A stretch of 64,000 bases of DNA from Pseudonocardia hierapolitana (GCF_007994075.1 NZ_VIWU01000001.1:7192001-7256000); one strand, 5' to 3'; positions 1 to 10,080 are shown, counted from the first letter of the stretch. Notes: generated by a model from the sequence alone, not told the origin. Numbers and translations: made by a program.

Positions 1-61
1 CAGGTGGCGCAGGAGCTGTCGTCCGCCGTTCGGACGCCGCATCAGCCGCCGGCGATCGCCC

Positions 62-553
62 TCAGCTCTTGCGAACCACCCGCTCCGGCTCACCCGGCTT
101 CCAGATCGTCACCTCCATCGCGCCGTCGACGATCTCCACCGACGAGGCCCCGATCAGGTCCGCGACGTAGAAGGGGCGGAACTGCCGGCCCCGCAGGTCG
201 AACCCGGTCTCTGCGAAGAGCGCGTCGGCGAACCGCTGGTGCATGGCCTCGTCCTGCTCGTCGTGCACCCGGCCGAAGATCTTCGCGTCGCCGTCGGCCA
301 CGTGGGTGTCGACGGTGGCGGTGTGCAGGCAGAACCGCGGGTCGCGGGCGAGGTCCCGGAACTTCGTGGTGTCCGGCATGCCGGCGACGACCAGCCGTCC
401 CTCGAAGATCCGCGGCTCGATCGGGCTGATCCGTGGGAAGCCGTCGGAGCGGATCGTGGCGAGCATGCACAGGTTCCCGGCCTTCGCGTGGCGGCGCCTG
501 AAGATCTCCGCGATCCGCGGGGCGCCCGCCGTGAACTCGTCCCATGTGCTCAT
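62..553 (-). CDS. pyridoxamine 5'-phosphate oxidase-like flavin split-barrel protein
   Basis: This 163-aa protein looks like a small cytoplasmic FMN- or F420-binding split-barrel enzyme. The N-terminal half has the typical barrel strands: CMLATIRSDGFPRISPIEP at about residues 29-47, a GRLVVAGMP strand, then TKFRDLARDPRFCLHTA at 63-79. The C-terminal part ends in the WKPGEPERVVRK strand. The ATG at 553 was preferred to one 21 bases upstream, because the extra residues match no part of the fold. The gene lies 37 bases downstream of a methyltransferase on the same strand, so the two may be co-transcribed. The substrate cannot be told from sequence; general-stress proteins and F420-dependent reductases share this fold. 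Confidence 0.8.
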   Translation of the reverse strand: MSTWDEFTAGAPRIAEIFRRRHAKAGNLCMLATIRSDGFPRISPIEPRIFEGRLVVAGMPDTTKFRDLARDPRFCLHTATVDTHVADGDAKIFGRVHDEQDEAMHQRFADALFAETGFDLRGRQFRPFYVADLIGASSVEIVDGAMEVTIWKPGEPERVVRKS

Positions 554-590
554 GGCCGGAGACGCTACGGGCATACCTTGACAGGTGCTG

Positions 591-1178
591 TCAGGATGCT
601 GCGGAGCGGGGTTCGCGGGCGATGAGGACGCGGGCCGGCGGCAGGTTCTGCCAGATCGTCGGGCTCGCCGTGAGCGTGCCGAACGCCGCGCGCAGGTCCC
701 GGGCCTGGCGCCGGGCGGGTGGGAGCAGGTGGAAGCCGCGCAGGGTGGCCTGGGTGAACGTGCCGGACGGAGCCAGGGCGCGAGCCGCCATGGCCGGCAC
801 GGGTACGACCGCGTACGCCGCCCAGGGCAGCAGGCTCACGATCGCGTCCACCCGGTCGATGCCGTGCTCGCGCAGGACGTCCGGGAGCCGGGCGGCGTCG
901 GCGCACACGACGGTGACCGCAGGGTGCCGGGTGGCGAGCCGGTCGGCGAGCACCGGGTTGATCTCGACGGCGAGGTGCCGTCCCGTGCCGCTGAGGCGGT
1001 GCTGCAACGCGTCGGTGACCCGGCCGGTGCCGGCGCCCAGCTCGACGACGGTCGGTGAGCCGTCCAGCCGGTGCGGTGCGAGCAGCGCGTCGACCAGGGC
1101 GTTCGAGCTGGCCGTGACGGTCGCGACGCGTGTCGGCGCGCGGAGGAACTCCTGGAACAGAACCCGGCCATCACCCAT
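591..1178 (-). CDS. class I SAM-dependent methyltransferase (phospholipid N-methyltransferase-like)
   Basis: This 195-aa protein has a Rossmann methyltransferase core. The SAM-binding motif I is VVELGAGTGRVTDAL at about residues 38-52, followed by an acidic strand end (HLAVEINPVLADRL) and a VTVVCADAARLPDVL adenine-contact segment. The opening VLFQEFLRAPTRVATVTASS resembles the start of phosphatidylethanolamine N-methyltransferases of the PmtA type, so a lipid or lipid-like acceptor is plausible. No membrane segment is obvious. The ATG at 1178 gives the usual short N-terminus for this family. The stop lies 37 bases before the next gene on the strand, suggesting a two-gene unit. The acceptor is inferred only. 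Confidence 0.75.
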   Translation of the reverse strand: MGDGRVLFQEFLRAPTRVATVTASSNALVDALLAPHRLDGSPTVVELGAGTGRVTDALQHRLSGTGRHLAVEINPVLADRLATRHPAVTVVCADAARLPDVLREHGIDRVDAIVSLLPWAAYAVVPVPAMAARALAPSGTFTQATLRGFHLLPPARRQARDLRAAFGTLTASPTIWQNLPPARVLIAREPRSAAS

Positions 1179-1230
1179 GCCGAGACCGTAGAGATCCCTC
1201 CGCGACGGCGGGGTGACGTGCCGGGGAACA

Positions 1231-2748
1231 TCAGCCGTCGGACATGCGGGCGAGGTCGCGGGCGCGCAGTGCGAGCCACAATTCCTGGCGGTCGTGGGCC
1301 GACGCCAGCCGGCGGCCGGTGAGCTGCTCCACCGTCGCGATGCGGTTCCGCACGGTGTGGCGGTGGACCTGCAACGCGGCGGCGGCCGCCTCCCAGTGGC
1401 CGTTGTGCTCGAGGAACGCGGTGAGGGTGCGCACGAGATCGGCGGATCGGTCGCCCGCGTCGAGCGGGCCGAGCACGGCGTCGGCGTAACCCTGCAGGCG
1501 TTCGCCGGGCACGGTCGCGAGCAGCTGGCGGCTGTTCGCGATGTCGGCGGCGTGCACGTGGCGGCCGGTGATCCGGCTCTCCGGCAGCGCGGAGCGCGCC
1601 TGCCGCAGCGACACCGCGAGCGCCCCGGGCCGTACTCCGATGCCGATCCCGGCGGGGCGCGCGGGGGCGAGGGTGCGCAGCACCGCGGCGAGGTCGACAC
1701 CGACGGGCACCGCCAGCTCGACGCAGGGTTCACCCGCGAGCTCGACGACGCGGGTCAGCGCGTCGGGGAGGGCGCCTGCGAGGTCGGCGGCGAGCTCGGC
1801 CGCGTGGGGCGCCGCGACGACGGCGGCGCGCAGGTCGCCGTCGGGCAGCCCCGCCGCGTCCAGCCAGCGGGCAGCGAGGATGTCGTCGACGGTGCCCCGG
1901 GCCAGCCGGGCCAGCACCTGCGCGCGGTCGCGCTGCCGCGTCGCGCCCAGCCCGTGCACGCGTTCGAGCTCGAGGGAGAGCAGCGAGACGAGGTCGCCGG
2001 TGACGAGGTTGGAGCCGGCTCGGTCGGCAGGCCCGGTGACGAGCAGCCAGGCCCGCAGCCTGCGGGAGCCGAGCGGGTGCACCTCGCGCCTGCGACCAGG
2101 GGCGGCGTCGACGGCGGCGCCGAGCAACCCCTGTGCGCGGACGCGGGCGAGCATGCCGGCGAACTCCGCGGCGAGGGACTCGTGCCCGGGGCGGGAGCTC
2201 GCGATGGGTCGCTCGAGCAGGTCGACGACGAGGGCGGCACGGCCGGTGGCCCGCTCGTACGCGCCCAGGATGCCGGCGAGCCCGCCGGGCTGGACGGCGG
2301 CCGCGGTGAGCGCGCGCTGGGTGTGCAGCGCCCACTCCAGCTGCCGGCGTTCCTCGCGCGCCCGCCAGGCGAAGACCGCCTTGGTGACGGCGATGAACGG
2401 CACCCCGTCCGGCACGGTCAGCAGCGGCAGCCCGGCGTCCTCGGCCGCGCGGACGAGGCAGGTCGGAGCCGCCTGGTAGCGCAGGTCCGCGCCGAGCCCC
2501 AGTCCGAGCGCCCGCACGCCTGCGGCCTGCAGCCCGGTGACGTAGGCGGCGCAGCCTGCGTCTGACTCGTCGAGCAGCAGCCCGATGGTGAGCAGAAGCT
2601 CGCCGCCCTGCAGCCACGGGCCGGGTTCCGCGAGCTCGGACACGGCCGCGGCCTCGAGCTCGCGGCCCCGCTCGCCCCGGCCCGCGACGACCGAGAGCCG
2701 CAGTGCCGGATCGGCGGCGAGGTCGGCGACGGTCAGCAGCGCGCACAC
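1231..2748 (-). CDS. PucR family transcriptional regulator
   Basis: This 505-aa regulator begins with the PucR N-terminal domain ([19 protein letters not shown]). It continues through a GGDEF-like middle region and ends in the PucR-type helix-turn-helix ([20 protein letters not shown]). PucR proteins control purine, amino-acid or amine catabolism, usually of neighbouring genes. This one is divergent from the ureohydrolase-decarboxylase-symporter set and is the obvious candidate to control it. GTG at 2748 was chosen because the family start LTVADL lies five residues in. An AGGAG lies immediately upstream, so a CTG start at 2739 is also possible. The effector is unknown; a guanidino compound is my inference. 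Confidence 0.88.
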   Translation of the reverse strand: MCALLTVADLAADPALRLSVVAGRGERGRELEAAAVSELAEPGPWLQGGELLLTIGLLLDESDAGCAAYVTGLQAAGVRALGLGLGADLRYQAAPTCLVRAAEDAGLPLLTVPDGVPFIAVTKAVFAWRAREERRQLEWALHTQRALTAAAVQPGGLAGILGAYERATGRAALVVDLLERPIASSRPGHESLAAEFAGMLARVRAQGLLGAAVDAAPGRRREVHPLGSRRLRAWLLVTGPADRAGSNLVTGDLVSLLSLELERVHGLGATRQRDRAQVLARLARGTVDDILAARWLDAAGLPDGDLRAAVVAAPHAAELAADLAGALPDALTRVVELAGEPCVELAVPVGVDLAAVLRTLAPARPAGIGIGVRPGALAVSLRQARSALPESRITGRHVHAADIANSRQLLATVPGERLQGYADAVLGPLDAGDRSADLVRTLTAFLEHNGHWEAAAAALQVHRHTVRNRIATVEQLTGRRLASAHDRQELWLALRARDLARMSDG

Positions 2749-2833
2749 TCCTGGACGTTTCGGCCAACCCAACGGTGTGAGGTTAGACGTGATGGCGATG
2801 TGCGGGAAGCGCGCGGCGCCCCACCCTGGGCCG

Positions 2834-3766
2834 ATGCCGCTGGGACCAGTCGATGCGAGAGTCACACCCCGCTTCGCGGGCCCGGACACGTTCGCGCGCC
2901 TGCCACGCCTCGACCAGGTCACCGACGTGGACGTGGCCGTGCTCGGGATGCCGTTCGACTCCGGTGTCTCCTACCGGCCCGGGGCCCGTTTCGGGCCCGC
3001 CCACGTCCGCGCGTCGTCCAAGCTGCTGCGCCCGCACCACCCGGCTCTGAAGGTGGAGCCGTTCGCCGACCAGCAGGTGGTCGACGCCGGCGACGTCGCG
3101 ATCAACCCGTTCGACCTCGACGACGCGATCGGGTCGGTCGAGCGCGCGTCCGACGAGTTGCGCGGCAGCGGGGCGCGGCTGCTGTCCATCGGCGGTGATC
3201 ACACGATCGCGCTGCCGTTGCTGCGCTCGGTGCACCGCACGCACGGGCCGGTCGCCGTGTTGCACTTCGACGCGCACCTCGACACCTGGGACACCTACTT
3301 CGGCGCGCCCTACACGCACGGCACCCCGTTCCGGCGGGCGAGCGAGGAGGGCCTGCTCGACCCGGAGCGCTGCCTGCACGTCGGGATCCGCGGACCCCTC
3401 TACGGGGCCGAGGACCTCGCGGACGACGCCCGGCTCGGCTTCCAGGTGATCGGCTCCGACGACTACCAGGTCGACGGGCTCGCCACGGTGGTCGAGCGGA
3501 TGCGCGCCCGCCTCGGCGACGGCCCGGTCTACGTCTCGGTGGACATCGACGTGCTCGACCCCGCCCACGCGCCCGGCACCGGCACGCCCGAGGCCGGTGG
3601 GCTCACCAGCCGCGAGCTGCTGCACACCCTGCGCGGGCTCGTCGGCACCGACATCGTCGGCGCCGACATCGTCGAGGTCGCCCCGGCCTACGACCACGCG
3701 GAGATCACCGGCATCGCGGCGGCGCACGTGGCGTACGAGCTGCTCGCGGTACTCGCGGCGAAATGA
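2834..3766 (+). CDS. agmatinase/guanidinobutyrase-type ureohydrolase
   Basis: This 310-aa enzyme belongs to the manganese ureohydrolases, which split a guanidino group into urea and an amine. Metal-ligand motifs are complete: [22 protein letters not shown] and [19 protein letters not shown]. Sequence alone does not separate agmatinase from guanidinobutyrase or guanidinopropionase. The ATG at 2834 follows CACCCT with a 6-base gap, the leaderless pattern used elsewhere in the window; an upstream start would add unmatched residues. The stop overlaps the next start (ATGA), so translation is coupled to the decarboxylase. That partner favours 4-guanidinobutyrate or a related guanidino acid as substrate over agmatine. 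Confidence 0.88.
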   Translation: MPLGPVDARVTPRFAGPDTFARLPRLDQVTDVDVAVLGMPFDSGVSYRPGARFGPAHVRASSKLLRPHHPALKVEPFADQQVVDAGDVAINPFDLDDAIGSVERASDELRGSGARLLSIGGDHTIALPLLRSVHRTHGPVAVLHFDAHLDTWDTYFGAPYTHGTPFRRASEEGLLDPERCLHVGIRGPLYGAEDLADDARLGFQVIGSDDYQVDGLATVVERMRARLGDGPVYVSVDIDVLDPAHAPGTGTPEAGGLTSRELLHTLRGLVGTDIVGADIVEVAPAYDHAEITGIAAAHVAYELLAVLAAK

Positions 3767-5385
3767 GTGTTCGCAACGGCGGGTCGGCCGTCGTCGAGAC
3801 GCTCGCCGCGCACGGCGTCGACACCGTCTTCGGCATCCCGGGCACCCACAACCTCGAGCTCTACCGGCACCTCGCACCCTGCGGGATCCGCGCCGTGACG
3901 CCCCGCCACGAGCAGGGAGCCGGCTACGCCGCCGAGGGGTACGCGCGCGTGAGCGGGCGGCCGGGCGTCGTGCTGACGACCAGCGGCCCGGGGATGACCA
4001 ACGCGATGACCGCTGCGGCCACCGCCTACGCGGAGTCGCAGCCGATGCTCGTCCTCTCGCCGGGCGTGCCGACGGGCACCGAGGGCCGCGACCTCGGCCT
4101 CCTGCACGAGACCAAGGACGCGAGCGGCGCCATGGACCGCCTGGTGCGCTGGAGCCGGCGCGTCGCAGGCCCCGAGGACGCCGCCGACGCGGTCACCGCG
4201 GCGTTCGCCACGTTCCGCGGGGCACGGCCACGGCCGGTACACGTCGAGATCCCCCTCGACGTCCTGGAACAGCAGTGGGACGGCAGCCCGTGGGTCGGGG
4301 CCGTCACCGCGCCGCCCGAGCCCGACGCCGCCGACGTGCGGTGCGCGGCCACCCTCCTCGCGGGCGCCCGCCGGCCGCTGGTGATCGTGGGCGGGGGCGC
4401 CGTCGACGCCGCCGCCGAGGTACGCGCGCTCACCGAGGCGCTCGGTGCCCCGGTCGCGACCACGGTCAACGGCAAGGGCGTGCTGGACGAGTCGCATCCC
4501 CTCGCCGTCGGCGCCTCCGTGCGGTTGCGCGCCCTGCACAAGGCGGCGGCGGAGAGCGACGCCCTGCTCGTGGTGGGCAGCGAGCTCGGCGACTCCGACC
4601 TGTGGGAGGGCCGGATCACGGCGCAGACCGTGATCCGCTGCGACATCGAGCCCGGGCAACTCCACAAGAACTGCCAGGCGGCCGTCGCGCTGCTCGGCGA
4701 CGCGGCGACGACCCTGCGCGCGCTGCGGACGGCCCTTCCGACGAGCGGCGCCCTCGTCGGTACCTATCCGACGAACGCGCCGTTCGTCGGAACGCACGGG
4801 CCCGCGTCCGTGCGGGCGAGCGAGTTGCGGGACGCCTGCCGTGCGGAGGCGAGGGACGGGGCCGCGACGTACGAGGAGATCAATCTCGCAGTCCGGGCCG
4901 CGCTGCCCGCCGACGGGGTGCTCGCCGGCGACAGCTCGCAGGTCACCTACCTGGGCTCGGTGCACTTCTTCGACGTTCCCGCGCCCCGGCGGTTCTGCTA
5001 CACGCCCGGCTACGCCACGCTCGGCTACGGCCTGCCTGCGGCGATCGGGGCGTCGCTCGCCCGGCCGGGCGAGCCCGTCGCCGTCCTGCTGGGGGACGGG
5101 GCGTTCCTGTTCTCCGTGCAGGAGCTCGCGACCGCCGTCGACCTGCGGCTGCCGCTGCCGATCGTCGTGGTCGACAACGGCGGCTACCGCGAGATCCGCG
5201 ACCAGCAGGAGCAGCGCGGCATCCCGCCGGTCGGTGTGGACCTGCCCGTCCCCGACCTCGCCGCCCTCGCCGGAGCCTTCGGTGCGCACGGCGTGCGTAC
5301 GTCCGATCCGGGCGCGCTCACCGCGCTCGTGGCCGACGCCCTGTCGGCCGACCGCCCGACCGTCATCCACCTGGAAATGGAGTGA
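3763..5385 (+). CDS. thiamine-diphosphate-dependent decarboxylase (AruI-like)
   Basis: This 540-aa enzyme is of the acetolactate synthase/benzoylformate decarboxylase type. The catalytic Glu lies in [18 protein letters not shown] (about residue 48). The diphosphate-binding motif opens at [16 protein letters not shown] and closes at VVVDNGGY, which fits the usual GDG...N spacing. The regions [18 protein letters not shown] and GLLHETKD resemble AruI, 5-guanidino-2-oxopentanoate decarboxylase of the arginine transaminase pathway. Its start overlaps the ureohydrolase stop by 4 bases. Together the two enzymes could decarboxylate a guanidino 2-oxoacid and later release urea. No transaminase or aldehyde dehydrogenase gene is beside them, so the route would be incomplete here. 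A different 2-oxoacid substrate remains possible. Confidence 0.82.
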   Translation: MSVRNGGSAVVETLAAHGVDTVFGIPGTHNLELYRHLAPCGIRAVTPRHEQGAGYAAEGYARVSGRPGVVLTTSGPGMTNAMTAAATAYAESQPMLVLSPGVPTGTEGRDLGLLHETKDASGAMDRLVRWSRRVAGPEDAADAVTAAFATFRGARPRPVHVEIPLDVLEQQWDGSPWVGAVTAPPEPDAADVRCAATLLAGARRPLVIVGGGAVDAAAEVRALTEALGAPVATTVNGKGVLDESHPLAVGASVRLRALHKAAAESDALLVVGSELGDSDLWEGRITAQTVIRCDIEPGQLHKNCQAAVALLGDAATTLRALRTALPTSGALVGTYPTNAPFVGTHGPASVRASELRDACRAEARDGAATYEEINLAVRAALPADGVLAGDSSQVTYLGSVHFFDVPAPRRFCYTPGYATLGYGLPAAIGASLARPGEPVAVLLGDGAFLFSVQELATAVDLRLPLPIVVVDNGGYREIRDQQEQRGIPPVGVDLPVPDLAALAGAFGAHGVRTSDPGALTALVADALSADRPTVIHLEME

Positions 5386-5387
5386 GC

Positions 5388-6809
5388 ATGGACGTCGCCG
5401 TCGTCGTCGCGTACCTGGTCGCCATGATCGCCTTCGGATTCTGGGGCAAGCGGCGTGCCAGGACCGAGTCGGACTTCCTCGTGGCCGGCCGCAGGCTCGG
5501 CCCGCTGCTCTACGCCGGGACCCTGTCCGCCCTCGTGCTGGGCGGCGCGTCGACGATCGGCGGCGTCGGGCTGGGCTACGAGTACGGGCTGTCGGGCATG
5601 TGGCTCGTGGTCGCGATCGGCACCGGCGTCCTGCTGCTGTCCCTGCTGTTCGCCGGGCGGATCCAGCGGCTGCGCGTCTACACCGTGAGCCAGATGCTCC
5701 AGCTGCGCTACGGGCCGGGGTCGAGCGTGCTGTCCGGCGTGGTGATGTTCGGCTACACGCTCATGCTCACCGTGACCTCGACGATCGCGTACGCCACGAT
5801 CTTCGCGGCACTGCTCGACCTGCCGCGGGTGCCCTCGATCCTCGTCGGCGGCCTCGTCGTGGTGATCTACTCGGCGCTGGGCGGGATGTGGTCGATCACC
5901 CTCACCGACTTCGTGCAGTTCTTCATCCAGACGGTCGGCATCTTCCTGATCCTGCTGCCGGTGGTGCTCGTGCAGGCAGGCGGGTTCGCGGCGGTGCCGC
6001 CCGAGGCGCTCTCGCCCACCACGATCGGCGGCGAGACGATCCTGACCTACTTCGTCATCTACACGTTCGGGTTGCTCATCGGCCAGGACATCTGGCAGCG
6101 GGTGTTCACCGCCCGCAGCCCGGGCGTTGCCCGCTGGGCGGGTGCGGCGGCGGGCGTCTACTGCCTGCTGTACGGCGTGGCCGGTGCACTGGTCGGGATG
6201 GGCGCGAGCGTGCTCGTCCCGGGCCTCGAGGAACCGGGCGACGCGTTCACCGCCGTCGTGGGCGCGACCATGACGCCGGTGCTGGCCGGGCTGGTGCTCG
6301 CCGCGGCGCTCGCCGCCGTCATGTCCACCGCCAGCGGCTCGCTCATCGCCACGGCCACGGTGTTCGGCCAGGACATCGCGCAGCGGCTGCGCGGGCGGGC
6401 GGATGGTTCCGAGGCCGAGCACGTGCGCGGCCACCGGCTCCTCGTCATCGCGTTCGGGGTCGTGGCGATCGTGATCGCCTGCCTGCTGCAGGACGTGGTG
6501 GGCGCGCTGACCATCGCCTACGACATCCTGGTCGGCGGCCTGCTGGTGCCCATCCTCGGTGGCCTGGTGTGGCGGCGCGCCACGATCGTCGGTGCCGTGG
6601 CGGCGATGGCCGTCGGCACCGTGGGCACCCTCGTCACGATGGCCGTGGTCGGCGACATCGACGCGAACGAGCCGATCTACGTCGGGCTCGCGGCCGGGCT
6701 GGCCGTGTTCGTGGTCGGGAGCCTGGTGTCGCGGCCCACCGCGCCCGACGTTCTGGCGGAGTGGGACCGGCGCAGCTCCGGTGCGGCGGCCGAGGCGCCC
6801 GTGGCGTAG
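5388..6809 (+). CDS. sodium:solute symporter (SSS family)
   Basis: This 473-aa integral membrane protein has about 13 predicted helices. It shows the SSS signature near the N-terminus: GFWGKRRARTESDFLVAGRR, then LGGASTIGGVGLGYEYG in the region of the sodium-coupled first helices, and VYSALGGMWSITLTDFVQ. It starts 2 bases after the decarboxylase stop, so it is the third gene of the operon and probably imports the substrate of the two enzymes using the sodium gradient. SSS proteins carry amino acids, sugars, acids or urea-like solutes, so the cargo cannot be fixed from sequence. The C-terminus is cytoplasmic and Ala-rich. Nothing is truncated. Confidence 0.9.
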   Translation: MDVAVVVAYLVAMIAFGFWGKRRARTESDFLVAGRRLGPLLYAGTLSALVLGGASTIGGVGLGYEYGLSGMWLVVAIGTGVLLLSLLFAGRIQRLRVYTVSQMLQLRYGPGSSVLSGVVMFGYTLMLTVTSTIAYATIFAALLDLPRVPSILVGGLVVVIYSALGGMWSITLTDFVQFFIQTVGIFLILLPVVLVQAGGFAAVPPEALSPTTIGGETILTYFVIYTFGLLIGQDIWQRVFTARSPGVARWAGAAAGVYCLLYGVAGALVGMGASVLVPGLEEPGDAFTAVVGATMTPVLAGLVLAAALAAVMSTASGSLIATATVFGQDIAQRLRGRADGSEAEHVRGHRLLVIAFGVVAIVIACLLQDVVGALTIAYDILVGGLLVPILGGLVWRRATIVGAVAAMAVGTVGTLVTMAVVGDIDANEPIYVGLAAGLAVFVVGSLVSRPTAPDVLAEWDRRSSGAAAEAPVA

Positions 6810-6862
6810 CGACGACCCGGACTACCGCAATCTGGAAGAAGCCTTCCCGCGTGCGCCGCTCC

Positions 6863-6868
6863 TAGCCT
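6863..6868 (+). promoter_or_regulatory. -10 box TAGCCT of a leaderless start
   Basis: TAGCCT is followed after 6 bases by the ATG of the VOC-family gene. The expected transcription start falls on or next to the start codon, and no ribosome-binding site is visible. Confidence 0.55.
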
Positions 6869-6874
6869 GGGCCG

Positions 6875-7303
6875 ATGATCAGAAGGCTGTCCCACACCTG
6901 CGTCTACGTGCTGGACCAGGATCGGGCGAAGGAGTTCTACACCGAGAAGCTCGGCTTCGAGGTGCGCAGCGACGTGCGGATGGGCAGTGAGTTCGAGGGA
7001 GCGGGAGAGGGGTTCCGCTGGCTCACCGTCTGCCCACCCGACCAGCCGGACGTCGAGATCATCCTGGCCGACCCCGGCATGGGTCACGACGCCGAGAGCG
7101 CCCAGCAGATCCGCGCGCTCGTGGCGAAGGGGGCGATGGGCCCCGGGGCGATGACCACCGACGACATCCGGAAGACCTTCGACGAGCTGTCGGGCCGCGG
7201 GGTCGTGTTCACGCAGGAGCCGGTGACCCGGCCCTACGGCGTGGAGGCGCTGTTCCGCGACGACTCGGGCAACTGGTTCAGCCTCACCCAGCCCAACGCG
7301 TAG
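6875..7303 (+). CDS. VOC family (glyoxalase/bleomycin-resistance fold) protein
   Basis: This 142-aa protein is built from paired beta-alpha-beta-beta-beta units. It opens with [24 protein letters not shown], the classic VOC first strand and helix, and ends with [19 protein letters not shown], where the C-terminal metal or substrate side usually lies. The start His and the Glu of GVEAL are plausible metal ligands. Such proteins act as glyoxalases, extradiol-type dioxygenases or drug-binding proteins, and no finer call is possible. The gene sits alone between the symporter operon and ruvC and has its own -10 box 6 bases before the ATG. Confidence 0.8.
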   Translation: MIRRLSHTCVYVLDQDRAKEFYTEKLGFEVRSDVRMGSEFEGAGEGFRWLTVCPPDQPDVEIILADPGMGHDAESAQQIRALVAKGAMGPGAMTTDDIRKTFDELSGRGVVFTQEPVTRPYGVEALFRDDSGNWFSLTQPNA

Positions 7304-7359
7304 ACCGCGGGTCGGCGCGCCCCTGCGGCGCCTCCTGGGCGCGCCGGTAGCCTGCCTCC

Positions 7360-7375
7360 TCGAACGGCTGTTCGC
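7360..7375. promoter_or_regulatory. LexA (SOS) box upstream of ruvC
   Basis: The sequence TCGAAC-GGCT-GTTCGC matches the actinobacterial LexA site TCGAAC-N4-GTTCGA at 11 of 12 defined positions. It lies 26 bases before the ruvC GTG. In mycobacteria ruvC is a known LexA target, so DNA-damage induction of ruvCAB is the expected result. I infer this from the site; binding is not shown. Confidence 0.85.
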
Positions 7376-7401
7376 GGAGTTGATCGGGTGGGGGAGATCG
7401 G

Positions 7402-7974
7402 GTGCGGGTGCTCGGCGTCGACCCGGGGCTGACCCGGTGCGGGCTCGGGGTCGTCGACGGTGCGGGCGGGCGGCGGGTGCGGTGCGTGGCGGTGGACGTC
7501 GTGCGCACCCTGGCCGACGCCCCGCTGCCCGAGCGGCTGCTCGCCGTCGGGGCCGAGGTCGAGCGGTGGATCGAGCGGCACCGGCCCGACGTGGTGGCGG
7601 TCGAGCGGGTGTTCAGCCAGCACAACGTCCGCACGGTGATGGGCACGGCCCAGGTCAGCGGCGTCGTCGCGATGCTCGCGGCCAAGGCGGGCCTGCCGGT
7701 GGCCTTCCACACGCCCAGCGAGGTGAAGGCCGCGGTCACGGGGGAGGGGCGCGCGGGGAAGCAGCAGGTGACGACGATGGTCACGCGGCTGCTCGCGCTG
7801 GAGGAGGCGCCGCGGCCTGCCGACGCGGCCGACGCCCTCGCCCTCGCCATCTGTCACTGCTGGCGCGCGCCGATGCTCGACCGGATGGCGCAGGCGCAGG
7901 CGCGGTCGGCGGAGCTCGCCCGCGCCCACAAGGCGCGGCTGGAGGCCGCGCGACGTGCTGGGGAGGCCTCATGA
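7402..7974 (+). CDS. ruvC: crossover junction endodeoxyribonuclease RuvC
   Basis: This 190-aa enzyme resolves Holliday junctions by paired nicks during homologous recombination, working on junctions carried by RuvAB. Acidic active-site residues are in place: Asp in [10 protein letters not shown] (residue 6), Glu in VVAVERVF, and the C-terminal [12 protein letters not shown] pair. The [15 protein letters not shown] stretch is strongly family-specific. The GTG at 7402 puts the first Asp at the usual position. A LexA box lies upstream. The stop overlaps the ruvA start by 4 bases (ATGA), the first coupling in a ruvC-ruvA-ruvB unit. Confidence 0.97.
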   Translation: MRVLGVDPGLTRCGLGVVDGAGGRRVRCVAVDVVRTLADAPLPERLLAVGAEVERWIERHRPDVVAVERVFSQHNVRTVMGTAQVSGVVAMLAAKAGLPVAFHTPSEVKAAVTGEGRAGKQQVTTMVTRLLALEEAPRPADAADALALAICHCWRAPMLDRMAQAQARSAELARAHKARLEAARRAGEAS

Positions 7975-8588
7975 TCAGTTCGGTGCGGGGAGAGGTGCTG
8001 GAGATCGGCCTCGACCACGCGGTCGTCGAGGTCGGCGGCGTCGGCCTCGCCGTGCAGGCCACGCCGGGCACGCTCGCCCGGCTGCGCCGGGGCGAGCAGG
8101 GCAGGCTCGCCACCGCGCTGGTCGTGCGGGAGGACTCGCTCACCCTGTTCGGGTTCGCCGACGAGGAGGAGCGCGAGCTCTTCGGCCTGCTGCAGACCGT
8201 GAGCGGGATCGGGCCCCGGATCGCCCTCGCGACCCTTGCCGTGCTGAGCCCGGACGTGCTGCGCCGCGCCCTCGTCGACGGCGACCTCACCACGCTCACC
8301 CGGGTTCCCGGCATCGGCCGCAAGGGCGCCGAGCGGCTGGCCCTCGAGCTGCGGGACAAGGTCGTCGCTCCCGCCGCATCGCCCGCGACGCTGCCGGGCG
8401 TGGGAGATGCCGCCGCGAACGGGACGAACCCGCGCCGCGACCAGGTGGTGGAGGCGCTCGTCGGCCTCGGCTTCGCGGCGAAGCCCGCGGAGCAGGCGGT
8501 GGACGCCGTACTGGCCGGTGACGGCACCGCGGACGCGAGCGCGCTGCTGCGGGCCGCGCTCACGAGGCTCGGCGGCAAGGGTCGATGA
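7971..8588 (+). CDS. ruvA: Holliday junction branch migration protein RuvA
   Basis: This 205-aa protein forms the tetramer that holds the Holliday junction and loads RuvB. An N-terminal OB-fold ([21 protein letters not shown]) is followed by two helix-hairpin-helix motifs, [16 protein letters not shown] and [17 protein letters not shown] flexible linker rich in Ala and Pro leads to the C-terminal RuvB-contact domain ([24 protein letters not shown]). The ATG overlaps the ruvC stop, and the ruvA stop overlaps the ruvB start, so all three are translated together. Length is normal. Confidence 0.97.
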   Translation: MISSVRGEVLEIGLDHAVVEVGGVGLAVQATPGTLARLRRGEQGRLATALVVREDSLTLFGFADEEERELFGLLQTVSGIGPRIALATLAVLSPDVLRRALVDGDLTTLTRVPGIGRKGAERLALELRDKVVAPAASPATLPGVGDAAANGTNPRRDQVVEALVGLGFAAKPAEQAVDAVLAGDGTADASALLRAALTRLGGKGR

Positions 8589-9616
8589 CCGAGCTCTCGC
8601 TCACCCCCGGGCCCGAGCCGGAGGACCTCGAGGCCGACGCCTCGCTGCGCCCGCGCACGCTCGGCGAGTTCATCGGCCAGCCACGCGTGCGCGAACAGCT
8701 GGAGCTGGTGCTGGAGGGCGCGCGCCGCCGCGGCCAGCCACCCGACCACATCCTGCTGTCCGGGCCACCCGGGCTGGGCAAGACGAGCCTCGCGCTCATC
8801 GTGGCCGCCGAGCTGGGCGCGGCGATCCGGCTGACGTCCGGTCCCGCCCTCGAACGCGCGGGCGACCTCGCCGCGATGCTGTCCAACCTCGAGCCCGGCG
8901 ACGTGCTGTTCATCGACGAGATCCACCGCACGGCCCGGCCCGCCGAGGAGATGCTCTACCTCGCGATGGAGGACTTCCGGGTCGACGTCGTCGTCGGCAA
9001 GGGGCCGGGCGCCACCTCCATCCCCCTCGACATCGCGCCGTTCACGCTCGTGGGCGCCACCACCCGGTCCGGTGCGCTCACCGGGCCGCTGCGCGACCGC
9101 TTCGGCTTCACCGCCCACATGGAGTTCTACGAGCCCACCGAGCTGGAGCTCGTGCTGCGCCGCGCGGCCGTCATCCTGGGGGTCGACCTGCGTCCGGACG
9201 GCGCGGAGGAGATCGCCATGCGGTCCCGGGGCACGCCGCGGATCGCGAACCGGCTGCTGCGCCGCGTGCGCGACTTCGCGGAGGTGCGCGCCGACGGCGC
9301 CGTCACCCGCGCCGTGGCGCGCGACGCGCTCGCCGTCTACGACGTCGACGAGCTCGGCCTGGACCGGCTCGACCGCGCGGTGCTCGGGGCGCTGGTGCGC
9401 TCCTTCGGCGGCGGGCCGGTGGGCGTATCGACGCTGGCAGTGGCGGTGGGAGAGGAACCGGGTACCGTCGAGGAGGTCTGCGAGCCCTTCCTCGTGCGGG
9501 CCGGCATGCTGGCCCGCACACCGCGCGGCCGGGTGGCCACCGCAGCCGCCTGGTCACATCTGGGCATCGCTGCGCCACCCGACGTCACTCCGGGTGGACC
9601 TCCCGCGTTGTTCTGA
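8585..9616 (+). CDS. ruvB: Holliday junction branch migration DNA helicase RuvB
   Basis: This 343-aa AAA+ motor drives branch migration on RuvA-bound junctions. The Walker A box is [13 protein letters not shown] (about residues 59-71), Walker B is VLFIDEIHR, sensor 1 is [19 protein letters not shown] with the arginine finger region, and sensor 2 is [17 protein letters not shown]-terminal winged helix ends in [14 protein letters not shown]. The start overlaps ruvA by 4 bases. It is the last gene of the SOS-controlled unit; yajC follows after a 53-base gap. Confidence 0.97.
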   Translation: MTELSLTPGPEPEDLEADASLRPRTLGEFIGQPRVREQLELVLEGARRRGQPPDHILLSGPPGLGKTSLALIVAAELGAAIRLTSGPALERAGDLAAMLSNLEPGDVLFIDEIHRTARPAEEMLYLAMEDFRVDVVVGKGPGATSIPLDIAPFTLVGATTRSGALTGPLRDRFGFTAHMEFYEPTELELVLRRAAVILGVDLRPDGAEEIAMRSRGTPRIANRLLRRVRDFAEVRADGAVTRAVARDALAVYDVDELGLDRLDRAVLGALVRSFGGGPVGVSTLAVAVGEEPGTVEEVCEPFLVRAGMLARTPRGRVATAAAWSHLGIAAPPDVTPGGPPALF

Positions 9617-9669
9617 ACCGGGGGCTGGCAGACTCTGGTAGCTCCACGACGTGCGGAGATTCGGAGACC

Positions 9670-10080
9670 ATGGACATCTCATTGCTGTTCCCGCTGCTCA
9701 TCCTCCTGCTGTTCATCCCGATCTTCCTGCAAGGCAGGCGTGCTCGCCGCCAGCAGCAGGAGATGCAGCAGCTGCAGGCCGCGCTCGAGCCCGGTGACGT
9801 CGTGATGACCACCTCCGGCCTGCGCGGCACGGTCGTGGACGCCTCCTACGAGGACACGATCGACATCGAGATCGCCGACGGCGTCGTCACCACCTGGGTG
9901 CGCGGCGCGGTCCGGGAGAAGGTCAACCCGGCCGCCGACGAGGACGCATCGGCCGAGGAGACGCCGGCGGCCACCGCGGCCACCGAGGACGAGTCGGTGG
10001 CACCGTCGCTGGAGAAGTCCCCGCTCGAGAAGCCAGCGGCCGAGAAGGACGAGTCGACGAACGGCACCGCCCGCAGCTGA
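9670..10080 (+). CDS. yajC: preprotein translocase subunit YajC
   Basis: This 136-aa accessory subunit of the SecDF-YajC complex assists Sec-dependent export. It has one N-terminal membrane helix (LLFPLLILLLFIPIFLQGRR, residues 5-24), a cytoplasmic basic segment, and the conserved LEPGDVVMTTSGLRGTVVD domain. A long acidic, Ala- and Glu-rich tail (about residues 98-136) is typical of actinobacterial members and probably disordered. Position between ruvB and secD matches the usual order. The ATG at 9670 places the helix directly at the N-terminus. Confidence 0.93.
   Translation: MDISLLFPLLILLLFIPIFLQGRRARRQQQEMQQLQAALEPGDVVMTTSGLRGTVVDASYEDTIDIEIADGVVTTWVRGAVREKVNPAADEDASAEETPAATAATEDESVAPSLEKSPLEKPAAEKDESTNGTARS

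Noticed and set aside
1..61. End of another gene at the left edge
   Set aside because: No stop or conserved residues fix a frame in these 61 bases.
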